Of a DNA stretch of 33,368 bases, positions 20,231-29,867 are shown piece by piece. How positions within the stretch are numbered: the stretch's first letter is position 1; every line of letters begins with the position of its first letter. Below the pieces are notes generated by a model, which worked only from the letters and a program-made list of their open reading frames with translations, was not told the DNA's origin and made no database searches. The stretch is from positions 1 to 33,368 of the IMG/VR virus record IMGVR_UViG_3300032213_000162; one strand, 5' to 3'. A program made the position numbers and the translations under genes. Source of the DNA: a virus.

Positions 20231-20850
20231 GCGTCAATCTCCAAAGCTGTAATTGTTGAACCAGTAACAAAAGTAGTATCGTTACCACGCCTGTTCACAT
20301 ATCCAGTTCCAGTTGTTACAAATTGTTGTATTTTGTAAGTTGTAGCAGAAGTAGTCGCTGGCGAATCTAAAAATGAAACGCTAGTGCATCCTAAATTATC
20401 TCCAGCACCACTTGCCCAATCAGCGTTATAACCTGAAACATTATAAGTTCCACCAGTTCCTACACCTATTGCTGTTGAATCACGCATTAAACGAACACCA
20501 GTTCTAGCACTAGAAGCAACACCTAACCAAGTGCTTACTAATATAAGAATTTTACTTGTTGCAAATCTAGGTGTAATTGAAAGTGAAAGCCCTGTTACAT
20601 CAACAAAACTGGTACTTGTGGTTGAAAAAGTATCGTTTTTAAGTGTACTAACCACTTGCAAAACAGTACCTACAGGAAGTTGTGCGTAAGGCAAAGTTCC
20701 AGTAGTGATGTTAGATGCACTAATACCTGTACTTGCTGTGGTTAAAATAGTACCTGAAGTGGCTGGCAAGTCCAATACAGTAGTACCAGCAACGGCTGGT
20801 TCTTGTAATGTAACGCTACCTGAAGTTGAACCTACTAAAACAATGCTCAT
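20227..20850 (-). CDS. Tail fibre-like protein
   Basis: The product has 207 residues from ATG 20850, which overlaps the large fibre's stop (ATGA) and has AGGTGG eight bases upstream; a GTG at 20862 would add four residues. It opens with a repetitive SGSVTLQEPAVAGTTVLDLP stretch and GTILTT, then a Ser/Thr/Gly beta-rich C-terminal domain. The same opening is frequent in phage fibre proteins. Likely a fibre or distal receptor-binding subunit working with the adjacent fibre genes. Confidence 0.72.
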   Translation of the reverse strand: MSIVLVGSTSGSVTLQEPAVAGTTVLDLPATSGTILTTASTGISASNITTGTLPYAQLPVGTVLQVVSTLKNDTFSTTSTSFVDVTGLSLSITPRFATSKILILVSTWLGVASSARTGVRLMRDSTAIGVGTGGTYNVSGYNADWASGAGDNLGCTSVSFLDSPATTSATTYKIQQFVTTGTGYVNRRGNDTTFVTGSTITALEIDA

Positions 20851-22469
20851 AGTATTACCCACCTTTGTCCTGATGCAATCGTTACAGAGAACCCGCTGTT
20901 AATTGTGATTGGCCCAACTGATAGGCAATTGTTGCCCGATGTCGTTGTGATATTTTCTGCAATCGTGGTGCTGTTATAAGCAATTGCTTTAGTAGCAGCT
21001 GATCCAAAGTATTGACCACCAGCTACGGCTGATGTTGTAACCGATGTTACTAATCCCTTGCCATTAACTGTAACTACAGGAATAGAGCTAGATGAGCCAA
21101 AGGTTCCAGTAGTTGAGTTGACTGTTGCTAATGTCAGAGCAGACGATCCAGCAGAGCTAGTCGCATCACCAGTAAACGCTGGCAGTCTGGCTGCACCGAG
21201 TGTGCCACTAGAAATGTTGCTTGCGTTAGTGGTGTCGGTTGTTGCCGATGCAACTAAGCCAAGGTTTGTCCTGGCTGTAGAAAAAGAGGCTAGATCAGAT
21301 AAGTTGTTTGCTGAAGATAAAAAGCCTGTGCCAGATACATATGCAGCTACCCAAGCAGAGCCTGTATATACTCGCATCTCACCAGCGACAGAGTTAAAGT
21401 ATAGAGCGCCACCAACTAGAGCGTTGCCGTCATTGTCTAATGTAGGATTGCTTGTCTTACTACCGAGATATCTATCATCAAAGTTATCGTATGCTGCTAG
21501 TGTTGCATCACGAGCTGCCTCGGCTGCGGTCTGTGCGTTACCAGCAGATACGGCTGATGCAGCTGCGTTGGTTGCGTTGGTTGATGCATTCTGGATAGCA
21601 ACAATGTTTGTAGCGTTTGTGTTAACCGCTGCAATGTTTGTAGCTACAGTTGTTACGTTTGCAGATACACCGGCTACAGTCGTTACGTTACTAGAGATGC
21701 CAGCTACTGTGGTCACATTGGCTGATATTCCAGCCACAGTCGATACACTAGAGGAGACTCCAGCAACTGTGGTCACGTTGCCTGAGATGCCAGCAACTGT
21801 ATTAATGTTGCTTGAGTTGCCAGCAACCGATGTGACGTTAGCGCTAATTCCAGCAACTGTTGTTACGTTACCCGATATCCCAGCAACTGTATTAATGTTT
21901 GAATTATTACCAGCGACTGTGTTAACGCTTGCAATATTTGTAGCGACAGTATTGATGTTGGCTGACTGAGCTGCGACTGTGGTTACAGAGCCAATGCTTG
22001 GGCCAGCCTCTGGGTTACCAGTTGTTGCGTTAAAGGCTAGGACTGTACCAGCACGAGTTGCCTTAGCTGGCAAGGTCATGTTGATGTCTGTAGGATCTAC
22101 TACTGGAGCCTTGAGGCCACGCTCTGCGGTCTCGGCTACTTGCTGTGCGTAGATGGTCTGTGAGTCTAGGTCAGTATTAAGGGTGCTGGCAAACAAGTCA
22201 CCGCCTGTCGTATAGTCGCTAGTGCGTTGAATTGCTCTTGCGCCAACAATCGTAATATTGCCTGTGCCAGCGGTTACTAGGGTAATTGATCCTGTGCCGT
22301 TAGCATTAATGGTTACGCTGTAATCTGTGGTCAGAGTCAGCAATGTACTGCCCCGATATACAGCGATATCGGTATTGGCAAGAATTTCAAACGTAAACGA
22401 GTATGGCCCGACACCAGTATTGGTGTAGACCACACGTCTTGCTACGTTAGATATCGCATAATCAGCCAT
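20847..22469 (-). CDS. Tail fibre with T7 gp17-like N-terminal anchor and repeat shaft
   Basis: The product has 540 residues. Residues 1-130 (MADYAISNVARRVVYTNTGV, then ITIVGARAIQRTSDYTTGGD) match the T7 tail-fibre N-terminal domain that binds the tail. Residues 161-290 are thirteen 10-residue repeats (consensus NVTTVAGISA), a probable trimeric shaft. The end has FLSSANNLSDLASFSTARTN and a Thr/Ala-rich region. It is the primary fibre carrying receptor-binding subunits. The repeats predict length variation between relatives by recombination. Confidence 0.88.
   Translation of the reverse strand: MADYAISNVARRVVYTNTGVGPYSFTFEILANTDIAVYRGSTLLTLTTDYSVTINANGTGSITLVTAGTGNITIVGARAIQRTSDYTTGGDLFASTLNTDLDSQTIYAQQVAETAERGLKAPVVDPTDINMTLPAKATRAGTVLAFNATTGNPEAGPSIGSVTTVAAQSANINTVATNIASVNTVAGNNSNINTVAGISGNVTTVAGISANVTSVAGNSSNINTVAGISGNVTTVAGVSSSVSTVAGISANVTTVAGISSNVTTVAGVSANVTTVATNIAAVNTNATNIVAIQNASTNATNAAASAVSAGNAQTAAEAARDATLAAYDNFDDRYLGSKTSNPTLDNDGNALVGGALYFNSVAGEMRVYTGSAWVAAYVSGTGFLSSANNLSDLASFSTARTNLGLVASATTDTTNASNISSGTLGAARLPAFTGDATSSAGSSALTLATVNSTTGTFGSSSSIPVVTVNGKGLVTSVTTSAVAGGQYFGSAATKAIAYNSTTIAENITTTSGNNCLSVGPITINSGFSVTIASGQRWVIL
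21600..21989 (-). repeat. Tandem 30-bp repeats in the fibre shaft
   Basis: Thirteen consecutive degenerate 30-bp units encode residues 161-290 of the large fibre, each a variant of NVTTVAGISA with TVA in fixed register. Wobble positions differ between units (for example GTTACG versus GTCACA), so the repeat is old at DNA level but kept at protein level. Confidence 0.85.
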
Positions 22470-22509
22470 AATATTTCCCTAATCTAATTGATTTTTGAAT
22501 AAAAATCTA

Positions 22510-25437
22510 CTACCTAAACTTACCTTCAGATTGCTCTAGTTTTTTGACATCACCGATATCCATACGCAAACTAGAATCTTCCATAATTAATATCTTTCTG
22601 GCCTCCGCATAGGCAGACTCAGCAACCCTTTGCACTATTGCCTGGGCTTTGGCAAAACCAGCATTAGGGTTATTTGTGGTCTTGGCAAAGGCTATAAAGT
22701 TTGGATCATTTGCAAGCATTAGCAAGTTTTTCTCAATCTTATTACCCTTGGTTGCCAGCTCAATAAGTCTTGTATATTGGTCATCATTTAACTCAACCCC
22801 ATTTATTTTCTTTTCTGGGATATACATTGGCAGACGGAATTGGGCATAAATCATATGGGCTGGACTGTCTTTGCCCTCTGATGTTTTAAATGGATTAAAT
22901 GTTTCGTTCCAATTTCCCTCACCAGTTTTCTTTGTGATCCCTGTTAATGGGTCTATTTTGGGTGGCAACATATCTGAGGTTAATGGGTTTCTTGACATAG
23001 CTTGGCCAATGGCCTCCATGGCTCCCTTTTTAATTCCATTGAATGGATTGTCATCTAATGGTGACCTTGCCTCCATAACCAAAGATTGTTCTGGATTTAT
23101 AAACCGCTCTATGTTAGCGACAAATGAACTATGCACACCTAATGGGCTTCCACCAATTAGAACGCTTGTCATCTGTTTAGACATTTGAGCAAATACGTTG
23201 TACAAGAAAGGCTCTTCATCTTGCGCTGAAGATTTAAGAACGCTCATCATTTCGCTAATACCTTTTAACATAGGCTGTTCGCTCATATAGTTATATAAGC
23301 CTAAAACACCGCCCATAAATATTTTGCTTAAATCAGCTTCTGATGCCTCTTGCATTGAGTATTCGCCAGCACTTGCTGCAATAGCCAACAAAGATGCTAA
23401 TGGCTCTAAGCCAGCATAGCTTATGTATACCTTATCTTTTCCAACACTTACCTTTGTTAGCTTTTCCCATTCTTTAAGTCGCTCATCGCTGACCTGGTCT
23501 CTTCTTAATACATAGCTAAACTGTTGCCAGCCAGTACCTTCTAGGACTTGCTTATCGCCTTTCCTCATTGGGCCGTATCCGGTCAACTTTCCTTCTAGTG
23601 GACCAGCTGCAACAGAGTACATGACAAGTGAACCAAGACCAATCTTGGCCATTGCTATATCACTTTGTATTCCACCAGCTTTAATGTCGCTAATAAACTT
23701 TGGGCTTAAAACACCAACTGGTGTTCTGCTAATTGTTTCCAACATAATGTTTGTTGGGGTTCTAATAAATGGCACAAACATTTTGATTAAAGGACTTTGT
23801 GTCATTTTTGCTGCATCGCCAAGAAAACCTTCTAATTCTTTTGTAAATGTTAGCGTTCTGGCCTCTGATGTTGCAGCCCTCATAAGCTCTTCTGTTGGAT
23901 TAGCTTGCAAACTAAGTGTTAGAGCCTCTGCTTGCTTGGCAGCAGAATCTGAGTCAATGCCTTTTTTAATAAGCTCTTCAAACATTTTGTTACCCTCTCG
24001 GATAGACAAAAGATTTATATGGTTTCTAAATCCCCATGCTTTAAAAATTTCATCCTCTGCCATTAAGGCTCTACCAGGTATGGTTACAAATGAACCATAC
24101 AGCTGCAAAGCCTTTGCCATTGACTTCCCAAAATCTGTTTCTGCATCAATAGAAAATGGATCTCTGTTATATCTAGTAGACTCAATCTTTGTAAACGGAT
24201 CAGTTGGTGTATTGTTTTTATAAGCTCTTAGCCCAATTTCAAAAGCCTCTCTTGGAGACGTAACAAAGCTAATTGCGTGTGCCTGTATTTCGTTTAATTT
24301 AATTCCTGTTTCACCGCCTGGGAAAAGAACATTTCTAACCTTTCCAATTCCAGAGGCAACCAATCTTTCTGGTATTTGATATGCACCAAAAAATGTATTA
24401 CCAGCAATATTCTTAGCGTGTGTAATTGGACTAGACAATATGCCATTAATCCATGTGGTCATAACAATATCTGTAACTCTACCGGCTACACCTTTTAAAT
24501 CACTTGCATAACCAGACGATGCCATTTCAGCTCTTGCTGCTCTTGAATCAAGTGCAATATATTTTGTAGCAAAATCATGTACTGATTTAATGCCACCAGA
24601 TTCATTCATAATCGCTTCAAGAACTTTGCCTCTTTCTGCGGTTGACTGTCTTGCCTCAGAAAATATACCAAGCGTTCTTGCAATATCAGCCTGACGGCCT
24701 CTTGCCGCTTTAAGCAATGACCCCTCTAGCGCAACAGCTTGTTGAAACTCGCTTGCTAAATCAGCATTTAATGTTCCAGCTTTTGTTGCCTCTGTTACCT
24801 TAACTCCAAGGTCATATGCTCTTTTACCAGCATCTGTCAATGCCAATAGCATTTTGTAAGCATCGCTAGGATTGGCCTTAGTGGCTTCTAACGGATTAAG
24901 AATCCTAGCCAAAAAAGCCTCATCATATCCTTCAGCGGCAACTTTGGTTGCTATTTCTTTATAGCTAACTTTTTCTATTTTGTCTGCGCCATAGGATCTA
25001 GCAGTAGCTTCAATAAATTGTTTTACACCATCGTCATCTTTAATCAAGTCTAGATTAAATGCTGTTTCTGGAACACCAGCTGCAACCTCTGCCGATGTAG
25101 GAGATGGCTTGCCGGTAACTGGCATTGCTGGAGCTTCTTGCAAAATCTCTTCTGCTTTTTTTGTTGTAGCCTCTGGTATAACCTGATATGGTCCAACAGT
25201 TTCCTGTTCTTTGCCTGGTTTAATTAAAGGTCTTTCAGATTTTTTGCTTTTCTTAAAAATATTGCCTAGGTTTTTTAAGTCACCCAATCCAGCAACTTGT
25301 ACTGGCTCAAATTGAGGAGGTTCTTCAGCGCTAGGAAAGGCATCTTCAGTTGCCGATATTTTCATTGGCAACTCAGCAACATCTTTTTCAGCAGATTCTA
25401 GTTCATCTAACCGCTCGTTTAATGGCTTTATAGACAT
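22510..25437 (-). CDS. Large internal/ejection protein, LPD38-like (gp16-like position)
   Basis: The product has 975 residues. The N-terminal 130 residues are acidic and Pro-rich, then mostly helical. TWINGILSSPITHAKNIAGN, and later MFVPFIRTPTNIMLETISRT, match the 'W.n.iLS.p.T..kNi.gN' and 'PF.rTP.Ni' segments of phage polyvalent-protein domains (LPD38 type) often found in ejected proteins of podoviruses. T7 gp16 is larger (1318) and has a transglycosylase; no transglycosylase motif is seen here. It is placed where the largest core protein of T7-like phages lies. Wobble bases look more AT-rich here than in the early genes. Confidence 0.75.
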   Translation of the reverse strand: MSIKPLNERLDELESAEKDVAELPMKISATEDAFPSAEEPPQFEPVQVAGLGDLKNLGNIFKKSKKSERPLIKPGKEQETVGPYQVIPEATTKKAEEILQEAPAMPVTGKPSPTSAEVAAGVPETAFNLDLIKDDDGVKQFIEATARSYGADKIEKVSYKEIATKVAAEGYDEAFLARILNPLEATKANPSDAYKMLLALTDAGKRAYDLGVKVTEATKAGTLNADLASEFQQAVALEGSLLKAARGRQADIARTLGIFSEARQSTAERGKVLEAIMNESGGIKSVHDFATKYIALDSRAARAEMASSGYASDLKGVAGRVTDIVMTTWINGILSSPITHAKNIAGNTFFGAYQIPERLVASGIGKVRNVLFPGGETGIKLNEIQAHAISFVTSPREAFEIGLRAYKNNTPTDPFTKIESTRYNRDPFSIDAETDFGKSMAKALQLYGSFVTIPGRALMAEDEIFKAWGFRNHINLLSIREGNKMFEELIKKGIDSDSAAKQAEALTLSLQANPTEELMRAATSEARTLTFTKELEGFLGDAAKMTQSPLIKMFVPFIRTPTNIMLETISRTPVGVLSPKFISDIKAGGIQSDIAMAKIGLGSLVMYSVAAGPLEGKLTGYGPMRKGDKQVLEGTGWQQFSYVLRRDQVSDERLKEWEKLTKVSVGKDKVYISYAGLEPLASLLAIAASAGEYSMQEASEADLSKIFMGGVLGLYNYMSEQPMLKGISEMMSVLKSSAQDEEPFLYNVFAQMSKQMTSVLIGGSPLGVHSSFVANIERFINPEQSLVMEARSPLDDNPFNGIKKGAMEAIGQAMSRNPLTSDMLPPKIDPLTGITKKTGEGNWNETFNPFKTSEGKDSPAHMIYAQFRLPMYIPEKKINGVELNDDQYTRLIELATKGNKIEKNLLMLANDPNFIAFAKTTNNPNAGFAKAQAIVQRVAESAYAEARKILIMEDSSLRMDIGDVKKLEQSEGKFR

Positions 25438-27623
25438 TATTTATTATCCTCTTGTTGCATTGCAGCGCCAGCTCCACCTACAGCAAATAATGGTTGACCT
25501 TTAGTTAAAACAGATTCTTTCATTTTAGGTGTAATGTCAATGTACTGGACAGACTCAAACTTATCTATACCTTTTTTAACTCGGCCACCTTCAAGCCGCC
25601 TAATATTTTGTGGATAGTTATCACTAGCTTTTTGGGTAATTATGTCTGTCATACCAACTTTGGCATCCCACTTCTTAGCGTACTTATTTAAAAACTTGGG
25701 GAGGATGTCATCGTAAAAACCTTTCATACCCTCACCGCCAATAGTTAAATCTGCTGGCTTAGAATCATAAAACTTAAATTGGTCTTTACTTACCTTGCCA
25801 CGATTAAGTTCATCAGATTTTTGCATAATTGTTTTGGCGACATCTTTACCTACTAACTCCTCAAACTCCTCTGGAGTTACAATTTTTTGACCATATTCGC
25901 CAAATCCATTTTGATTTCTAAATAAGGCATCGCCATTGTTGCCTTCAATATAAATGTTATATGTACCATTTTTGTCAGGCATTGCGCTAATCATTTTTAC
26001 TTGCTTACTCAAGTCATAACGAGCCGCCTGAGTCTTGCCAGTAGTAAACGCTACTCGGTCATAGCCACCCTCTGATGCAAGTTGGATAGCACGCTTGAGA
26101 GCTAGCTCATGCCATGTGGTTTTGAATGGTGCATCTGGTACACCACTTTCTATTTTTTTCTCAAGTTCAGTAAGCCTATCTGCATCATCAGAAAATAACA
26201 AACCATCTCCGTCAAGTTCTTTTTTGCGTAAATCTTTAAGTTCAGCAGTTTCTTCTTTTGAAAGTTTTGTTTTATACCCTTGCTTGCGACCCGTTTGATG
26301 CCAGTCAGATTGGATCTCCTCAATAAAAAAAACCTTTTTACCATCAGCATCTATGCGGTCATTGACTCGCATATGAGCAATGCGATTTATATCTGCCTCT
26401 CCGTCAGCGCTATGCGCTCGTGGCACAATATATTCATCTTTGTTTTTTCTACTAGCATATGCAATATCAGCCTGACTTAATTTAGCATCAGGGCTTGCTC
26501 CCAAAATAATCCTAGCCTCATCTTCTGTTACTGTTTTGGTTGGCAATGTCATAAAGATTTCTCGATAGTTCGTGCCACCAGGTAATTGGTATTTTGAAAA
26601 CTTAGTGCCACCAGCGTCAGGCCCAATTAATTCAGATAAAACTCTATCTTCCCAGTTATCGGTATCTTCTAAGTTTGGGAACTTCTTGGTTAGGGCTTGA
26701 TATGCATCATAGTCATTTGCTAATGTAACCCTCATTCCGCTATAACCATTTGACTGATTTTCTTTAAGAACCTTTAAAACTTCTGGTAATGCGTATTCAC
26801 TTTTTTCGTTTAATTTAATATCGCCAAGCTGAACCTCTTTAACCTCTACGCGATTTTTGTCTAGGTACTCTTGAACCTCAGCCTTAGTTACCGACTTCTT
26901 ACCAGCCAAAAACTCATCTAATCCTGTCCACTTAATCTCTTCTGGCTTAACTCCGGGAGTCTTTTCAATCTGTTTTAGGAATTGCTCGCCAGTTCCCTTT
27001 GGTTGCTGAATAGCATCTACAGCCTCTTTAGCTGCTGAGTAAAATCCAAGCTCGCTAACACCTTCGCCAACCATCTGCGTACTCATGCCAACTGGCATAC
27101 CCTTGGTAGCCTGTACTGCTTTAGTTGCACCCTTAACTACCTTTGGCACATCCAACAATCCTGGTGCTGGCAAGAACTCTCCAACAGCCTGTGCTACGTC
27201 AACTGTCTTTTGGCGCTCTGCTGCATTTGGTGCGCCAGCTGGTACAACTTGAGGCAATTTATTGCTTTGCAAAACCTCTTCAGAGGTTGGGAACATACGC
27301 TTTCCCATTACAGCCTCTGCACCTTCTTGGTTAATCAAGTCAACAATAGAACGGATATCTCCAGGCAAACCAATTGCAGCGCCTGTAGCACCACGCATTG
27401 CGCCAGCCAAGGTATCCAATAAAGCAATTAATGGCTTATCTAAACCACCGGCCTTAGCGGATTGTTGCAGAGTAACACCAGCTCTGCCGAGCCTGACCCC
27501 AGTTTGTGGAACATCAGACGTTATTGGCCCAGCAGCAAGCATGGTATCTTCCATAGGTTGCTCTTCTTCAATTGGCAACTGATAGCTATGTCTAATTAAA
27601 TCCGCAAAACGATCCTCAACCAT
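25437..27623 (-). CDS. Large ejected multidomain protein (EIQSD-type polyvalent protein)
   Basis: The product has 728 residues. A Gly-rich hydrophobic stretch (about 64-97) and a helical linker precede a central domain with KWTGLDEFLAGKKSVTKAEV (231-250), and a C-terminal domain with HMRVNDRI, IEEIQSDWHQTGRKQGY (434-450) and WHELALKRAIQLASEGGYDR (504-523). The EIQSD-W and A.KRAI..A...G.D patterns recur in phage polyvalent/internal proteins whose activity is unknown to me. It lies between the 542- and 975-residue ejection proteins, so it is probably packaged and delivered into the host. T7 has no counterpart at this position. Confidence 0.68.
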   Translation of the reverse strand: MVEDRFADLIRHSYQLPIEEEQPMEDTMLAAGPITSDVPQTGVRLGRAGVTLQQSAKAGGLDKPLIALLDTLAGAMRGATGAAIGLPGDIRSIVDLINQEGAEAVMGKRMFPTSEEVLQSNKLPQVVPAGAPNAAERQKTVDVAQAVGEFLPAPGLLDVPKVVKGATKAVQATKGMPVGMSTQMVGEGVSELGFYSAAKEAVDAIQQPKGTGEQFLKQIEKTPGVKPEEIKWTGLDEFLAGKKSVTKAEVQEYLDKNRVEVKEVQLGDIKLNEKSEYALPEVLKVLKENQSNGYSGMRVTLANDYDAYQALTKKFPNLEDTDNWEDRVLSELIGPDAGGTKFSKYQLPGGTNYREIFMTLPTKTVTEDEARIILGASPDAKLSQADIAYASRKNKDEYIVPRAHSADGEADINRIAHMRVNDRIDADGKKVFFIEEIQSDWHQTGRKQGYKTKLSKEETAELKDLRKKELDGDGLLFSDDADRLTELEKKIESGVPDAPFKTTWHELALKRAIQLASEGGYDRVAFTTGKTQAARYDLSKQVKMISAMPDKNGTYNIYIEGNNGDALFRNQNGFGEYGQKIVTPEEFEELVGKDVAKTIMQKSDELNRGKVSKDQFKFYDSKPADLTIGGEGMKGFYDDILPKFLNKYAKKWDAKVGMTDIITQKASDNYPQNIRRLEGGRVKKGIDKFESVQYIDITPKMKESVLTKGQPLFAVGGAGAAMQQEDNK

Positions 27624-29251
27624 TACTGATCCTTATCCCTTTTTAATTTAGACTGCATATCAATCAATATGTCTCTTTCTCTTTTGCCAACATCTTTTAA
27701 GTCTTTGTCTGTATAAATTCTATTATTGTCAAACTTAATTCCATTTCTTTCTAGTCTTTTTTTGAAATCATCTAAATCAGTTTCATATTGCTTATGTTCT
27801 GCTGTTGCAGAGTCTACTTTAATAATTTCTTTTATTACTTGCATTGGGTCAAATGGTTTACCAGCTTGCAATGCCTCATACTTTCTATCACGCAGCTGAC
27901 TTTGAATTCTTTCGTATCTTTGCTTTTCATATCCAAACCCAAACGTCATTTCTCCTGGCGCTCCAACAGCTGCTCTTCCATAACTTAATGCATCCCTCAT
28001 TTGTGGATCTGGATTTCGAGCTTGTTGTTTAAGTTTATTTGCTTGTGGCCAGCTCATCTTTCCGTTTTCAGCAAGACTGTTTATATCATTTTCTCCAAGC
28101 AATCCACGCTGAGTCATAGACTCATAATTACCAAATTCTTTTGGTGTAGCTCCAGCGCCCTCTCCAGAAAGCAATGCTTTCATTTGGCTATCTGGCAGAG
28201 TTACGTTTAATGATTTTATTTGACGATATGCATCTTGACTGCCTATTTTTCCGCTGTAAGCATTTTCTAAAATTTGATTTACTTTGTCTTGATTTAATGA
28301 AAGACTTAATGCGTTTGCTTTATTATTTGATTCAATAATATTTCCTGTTTTTTCAAGCCATTGTGTCTTTAATTTATCAAGATTTACATTTTTCATTACC
28401 TGAGATAATTTTCCATAATCTCCAGTAATTAATCTTCTATATCCGTCTATCTCTGTTGGTGCAAAATCTTTGCTAATTGCATACTCAATAATTGCATTTA
28501 TTTTTGCTTTATTAAAGTCATCAACTTTTTCTTTTGTATAACCAGGCTTTCGTACACCTTGAGCTGCTGATAAAACTTTGTCAAACTCCAAGTCAAATGC
28601 CTCTCTTAACTTTAGAGGATCTGATATCGCTACTAAATGGGTTCCAAGATTTGTTGGTGTTGATGCTAAAAAATCATCAGTAAAAGCAATTCTTTGCTCA
28701 ACAGCAATGTTTTGTTGAGCTTCAGCAGCTTTAGTAATAATAGAACTTCCAACTACTGATATAGATGCTCTAAATCTTGACCCCTCTTCAGCATCAACAG
28801 CGCTTATAGCTCTAGCATATCCATTAGTTAGCGCCTTAATCTCTGATTGAATTTTGTCAAATCCAAAACCTTCTCTTTCCGATCTAACACTTAACTCTGC
28901 TAACTTTTGTCTGCCAACAGCCTCAAGCTCGGTTCTTAGCTGAATTGCTTGTACTTTACGAGCAGCATCACCAAACGCTGTTCCAGGCTTTGCAAACAAT
29001 TTTTGCAATGCATCTGGATCATCTTTAGCAGCCATCACCTGTTCTGTTGTTGGCTGGTTTTCTGGTGCCCATTGCATACCCTCACGTCTTGCTCTTTCCT
29101 CTGCCTCTTTAAAAGCAAATCCAGCCAATCGATCCAAGGCAGAATTAATACCTTGAGTCATGGCTACAGACTCTTTGAGATTAGCAAAGTCTAGACGTGG
29201 AATGTCTGCTGGCAGATAGCCAGTTGGTTGGTAGCGTGGAAGTTCTGCCAT
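27623..29251 (-). CDS. Internal virion/ejection protein (gp15-like position)
   Basis: The product has 542 residues, almost wholly helical and highly charged, starting MAELPRYQPTGYLPADIPRL. There is no transmembrane segment and no enzymatic motif. Such long helical proteins follow gp14-like genes in T7-type phages and form the inner core that assembles a conduit through the periplasm (T7 gp15, 747 residues). Gene order (nozzle, gp14-like, this, then large proteins) supports the call. Sequence similarity to gp15 itself cannot be claimed by eye. Confidence 0.72.
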   Translation of the reverse strand: MAELPRYQPTGYLPADIPRLDFANLKESVAMTQGINSALDRLAGFAFKEAEERARREGMQWAPENQPTTEQVMAAKDDPDALQKLFAKPGTAFGDAARKVQAIQLRTELEAVGRQKLAELSVRSEREGFGFDKIQSEIKALTNGYARAISAVDAEEGSRFRASISVVGSSIITKAAEAQQNIAVEQRIAFTDDFLASTPTNLGTHLVAISDPLKLREAFDLEFDKVLSAAQGVRKPGYTKEKVDDFNKAKINAIIEYAISKDFAPTEIDGYRRLITGDYGKLSQVMKNVNLDKLKTQWLEKTGNIIESNNKANALSLSLNQDKVNQILENAYSGKIGSQDAYRQIKSLNVTLPDSQMKALLSGEGAGATPKEFGNYESMTQRGLLGENDINSLAENGKMSWPQANKLKQQARNPDPQMRDALSYGRAAVGAPGEMTFGFGYEKQRYERIQSQLRDRKYEALQAGKPFDPMQVIKEIIKVDSATAEHKQYETDLDDFKKRLERNGIKFDNNRIYTDKDLKDVGKRERDILIDMQSKLKRDKDQ

Positions 29252-29272
29252 AATTACTTTAATCTCTTTAAA

Positions 29273-29866
29273 TTAAAAATCAGAGCCAGCTAAATCAGTT
29301 CTTGCGCTAGGAGTGCTAGGAGGCCCACCAAGTTTACTGCCCATATATGCAGCTTGGCCTAACTTACCAGCAGCCTCAAAGTAGCCAGCCTGTTCAGCAA
29401 TCTGTCCAGCGCCTTGGTATAGACTTGCTTGAATTAATCCGCTACGCTTGGTCATATCTGCATTAGACAAAGCAAACACAAACTCTTTGCCACCCTTAGT
29501 ATTATTTACTTGCTGTATCAATCCAGCAGATCCCTCAAAGCCTTGTGTGCCACCAGCAAAGCCACGAGCCACTACAGCTGCGTTAGCTTGGTTAGTACGT
29601 CTAAGAATCTCGTTAGCCTGTAACTCATACTGCACAGCTCTGCGGTCAGACTCAACCTCTGCTTGCTTGGCTTGCATTTGATACATCTTGTTTCTAGCTT
29701 GACCAGCTTGTATTGATCCGGCTGCACTAACTGCTGTTAATGTAAGAGCAATAGCTGTTACTGGGTCTTGATACTTCTGTCCAATATGCTTGTTTACGGC
29801 TGGGCCATTAAATGGATCACCGATTGGGCCATCAAAGTTTTTAAGGTCTTGTCTAGAAAATCTCAT
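29273..29866 (-). CDS. Internal virion/ejection protein (gp14-like)
   Basis: The product has 197 residues, the same size as T7 gp14 (196). A hydrophobic, Gly/Ala-rich helix (ITAIALTLTAVSAAGS-like, about residues 35-55) is followed by an Ala/Gln-rich helical body (MYQMQAKQAEVESDRRAVQY), an NTKGGKEF segment and a Gly/Ala C-terminus. gp14 is the first ejected protein and forms the outer-membrane pore. GGAAC-like spacing and the adjacent nozzle gene support co-expression. Position and size are the main evidence. Confidence 0.78.
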   Translation of the reverse strand: MRFSRQDLKNFDGPIGDPFNGPAVNKHIGQKYQDPVTAIALTLTAVSAAGSIQAGQARNKMYQMQAKQAEVESDRRAVQYELQANEILRRTNQANAAVVARGFAGGTQGFEGSAGLIQQVNNTKGGKEFVFALSNADMTKRSGLIQASLYQGAGQIAEQAGYFEAAGKLGQAAYMGSKLGGPPSTPSARTDLAGSDF

Positions 29867-29867
29867 A

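Noticed and set aside
21058-21969. 303-codon open frame on the plus strand
   Set aside because: It is the mirror of the repeat-rich fibre gene; the sequence is low-complexity Val/Ala/Thr/Pro, has no ribosome site and opposes a clear fibre with a gp17-like domain.
20847-22469. Diversity-generating retroelement acting on the fibre
   Set aside because: Some podoviruses carry one, but no reverse transcriptase or template repeat is present; the repeats are ordinary shaft units.
23621-24223. 200-codon plus-strand open frame
   Set aside because: Antisense shadow of the 975-residue ejection protein, hydrophobic Ser/Leu-rich composition from reversed codons.
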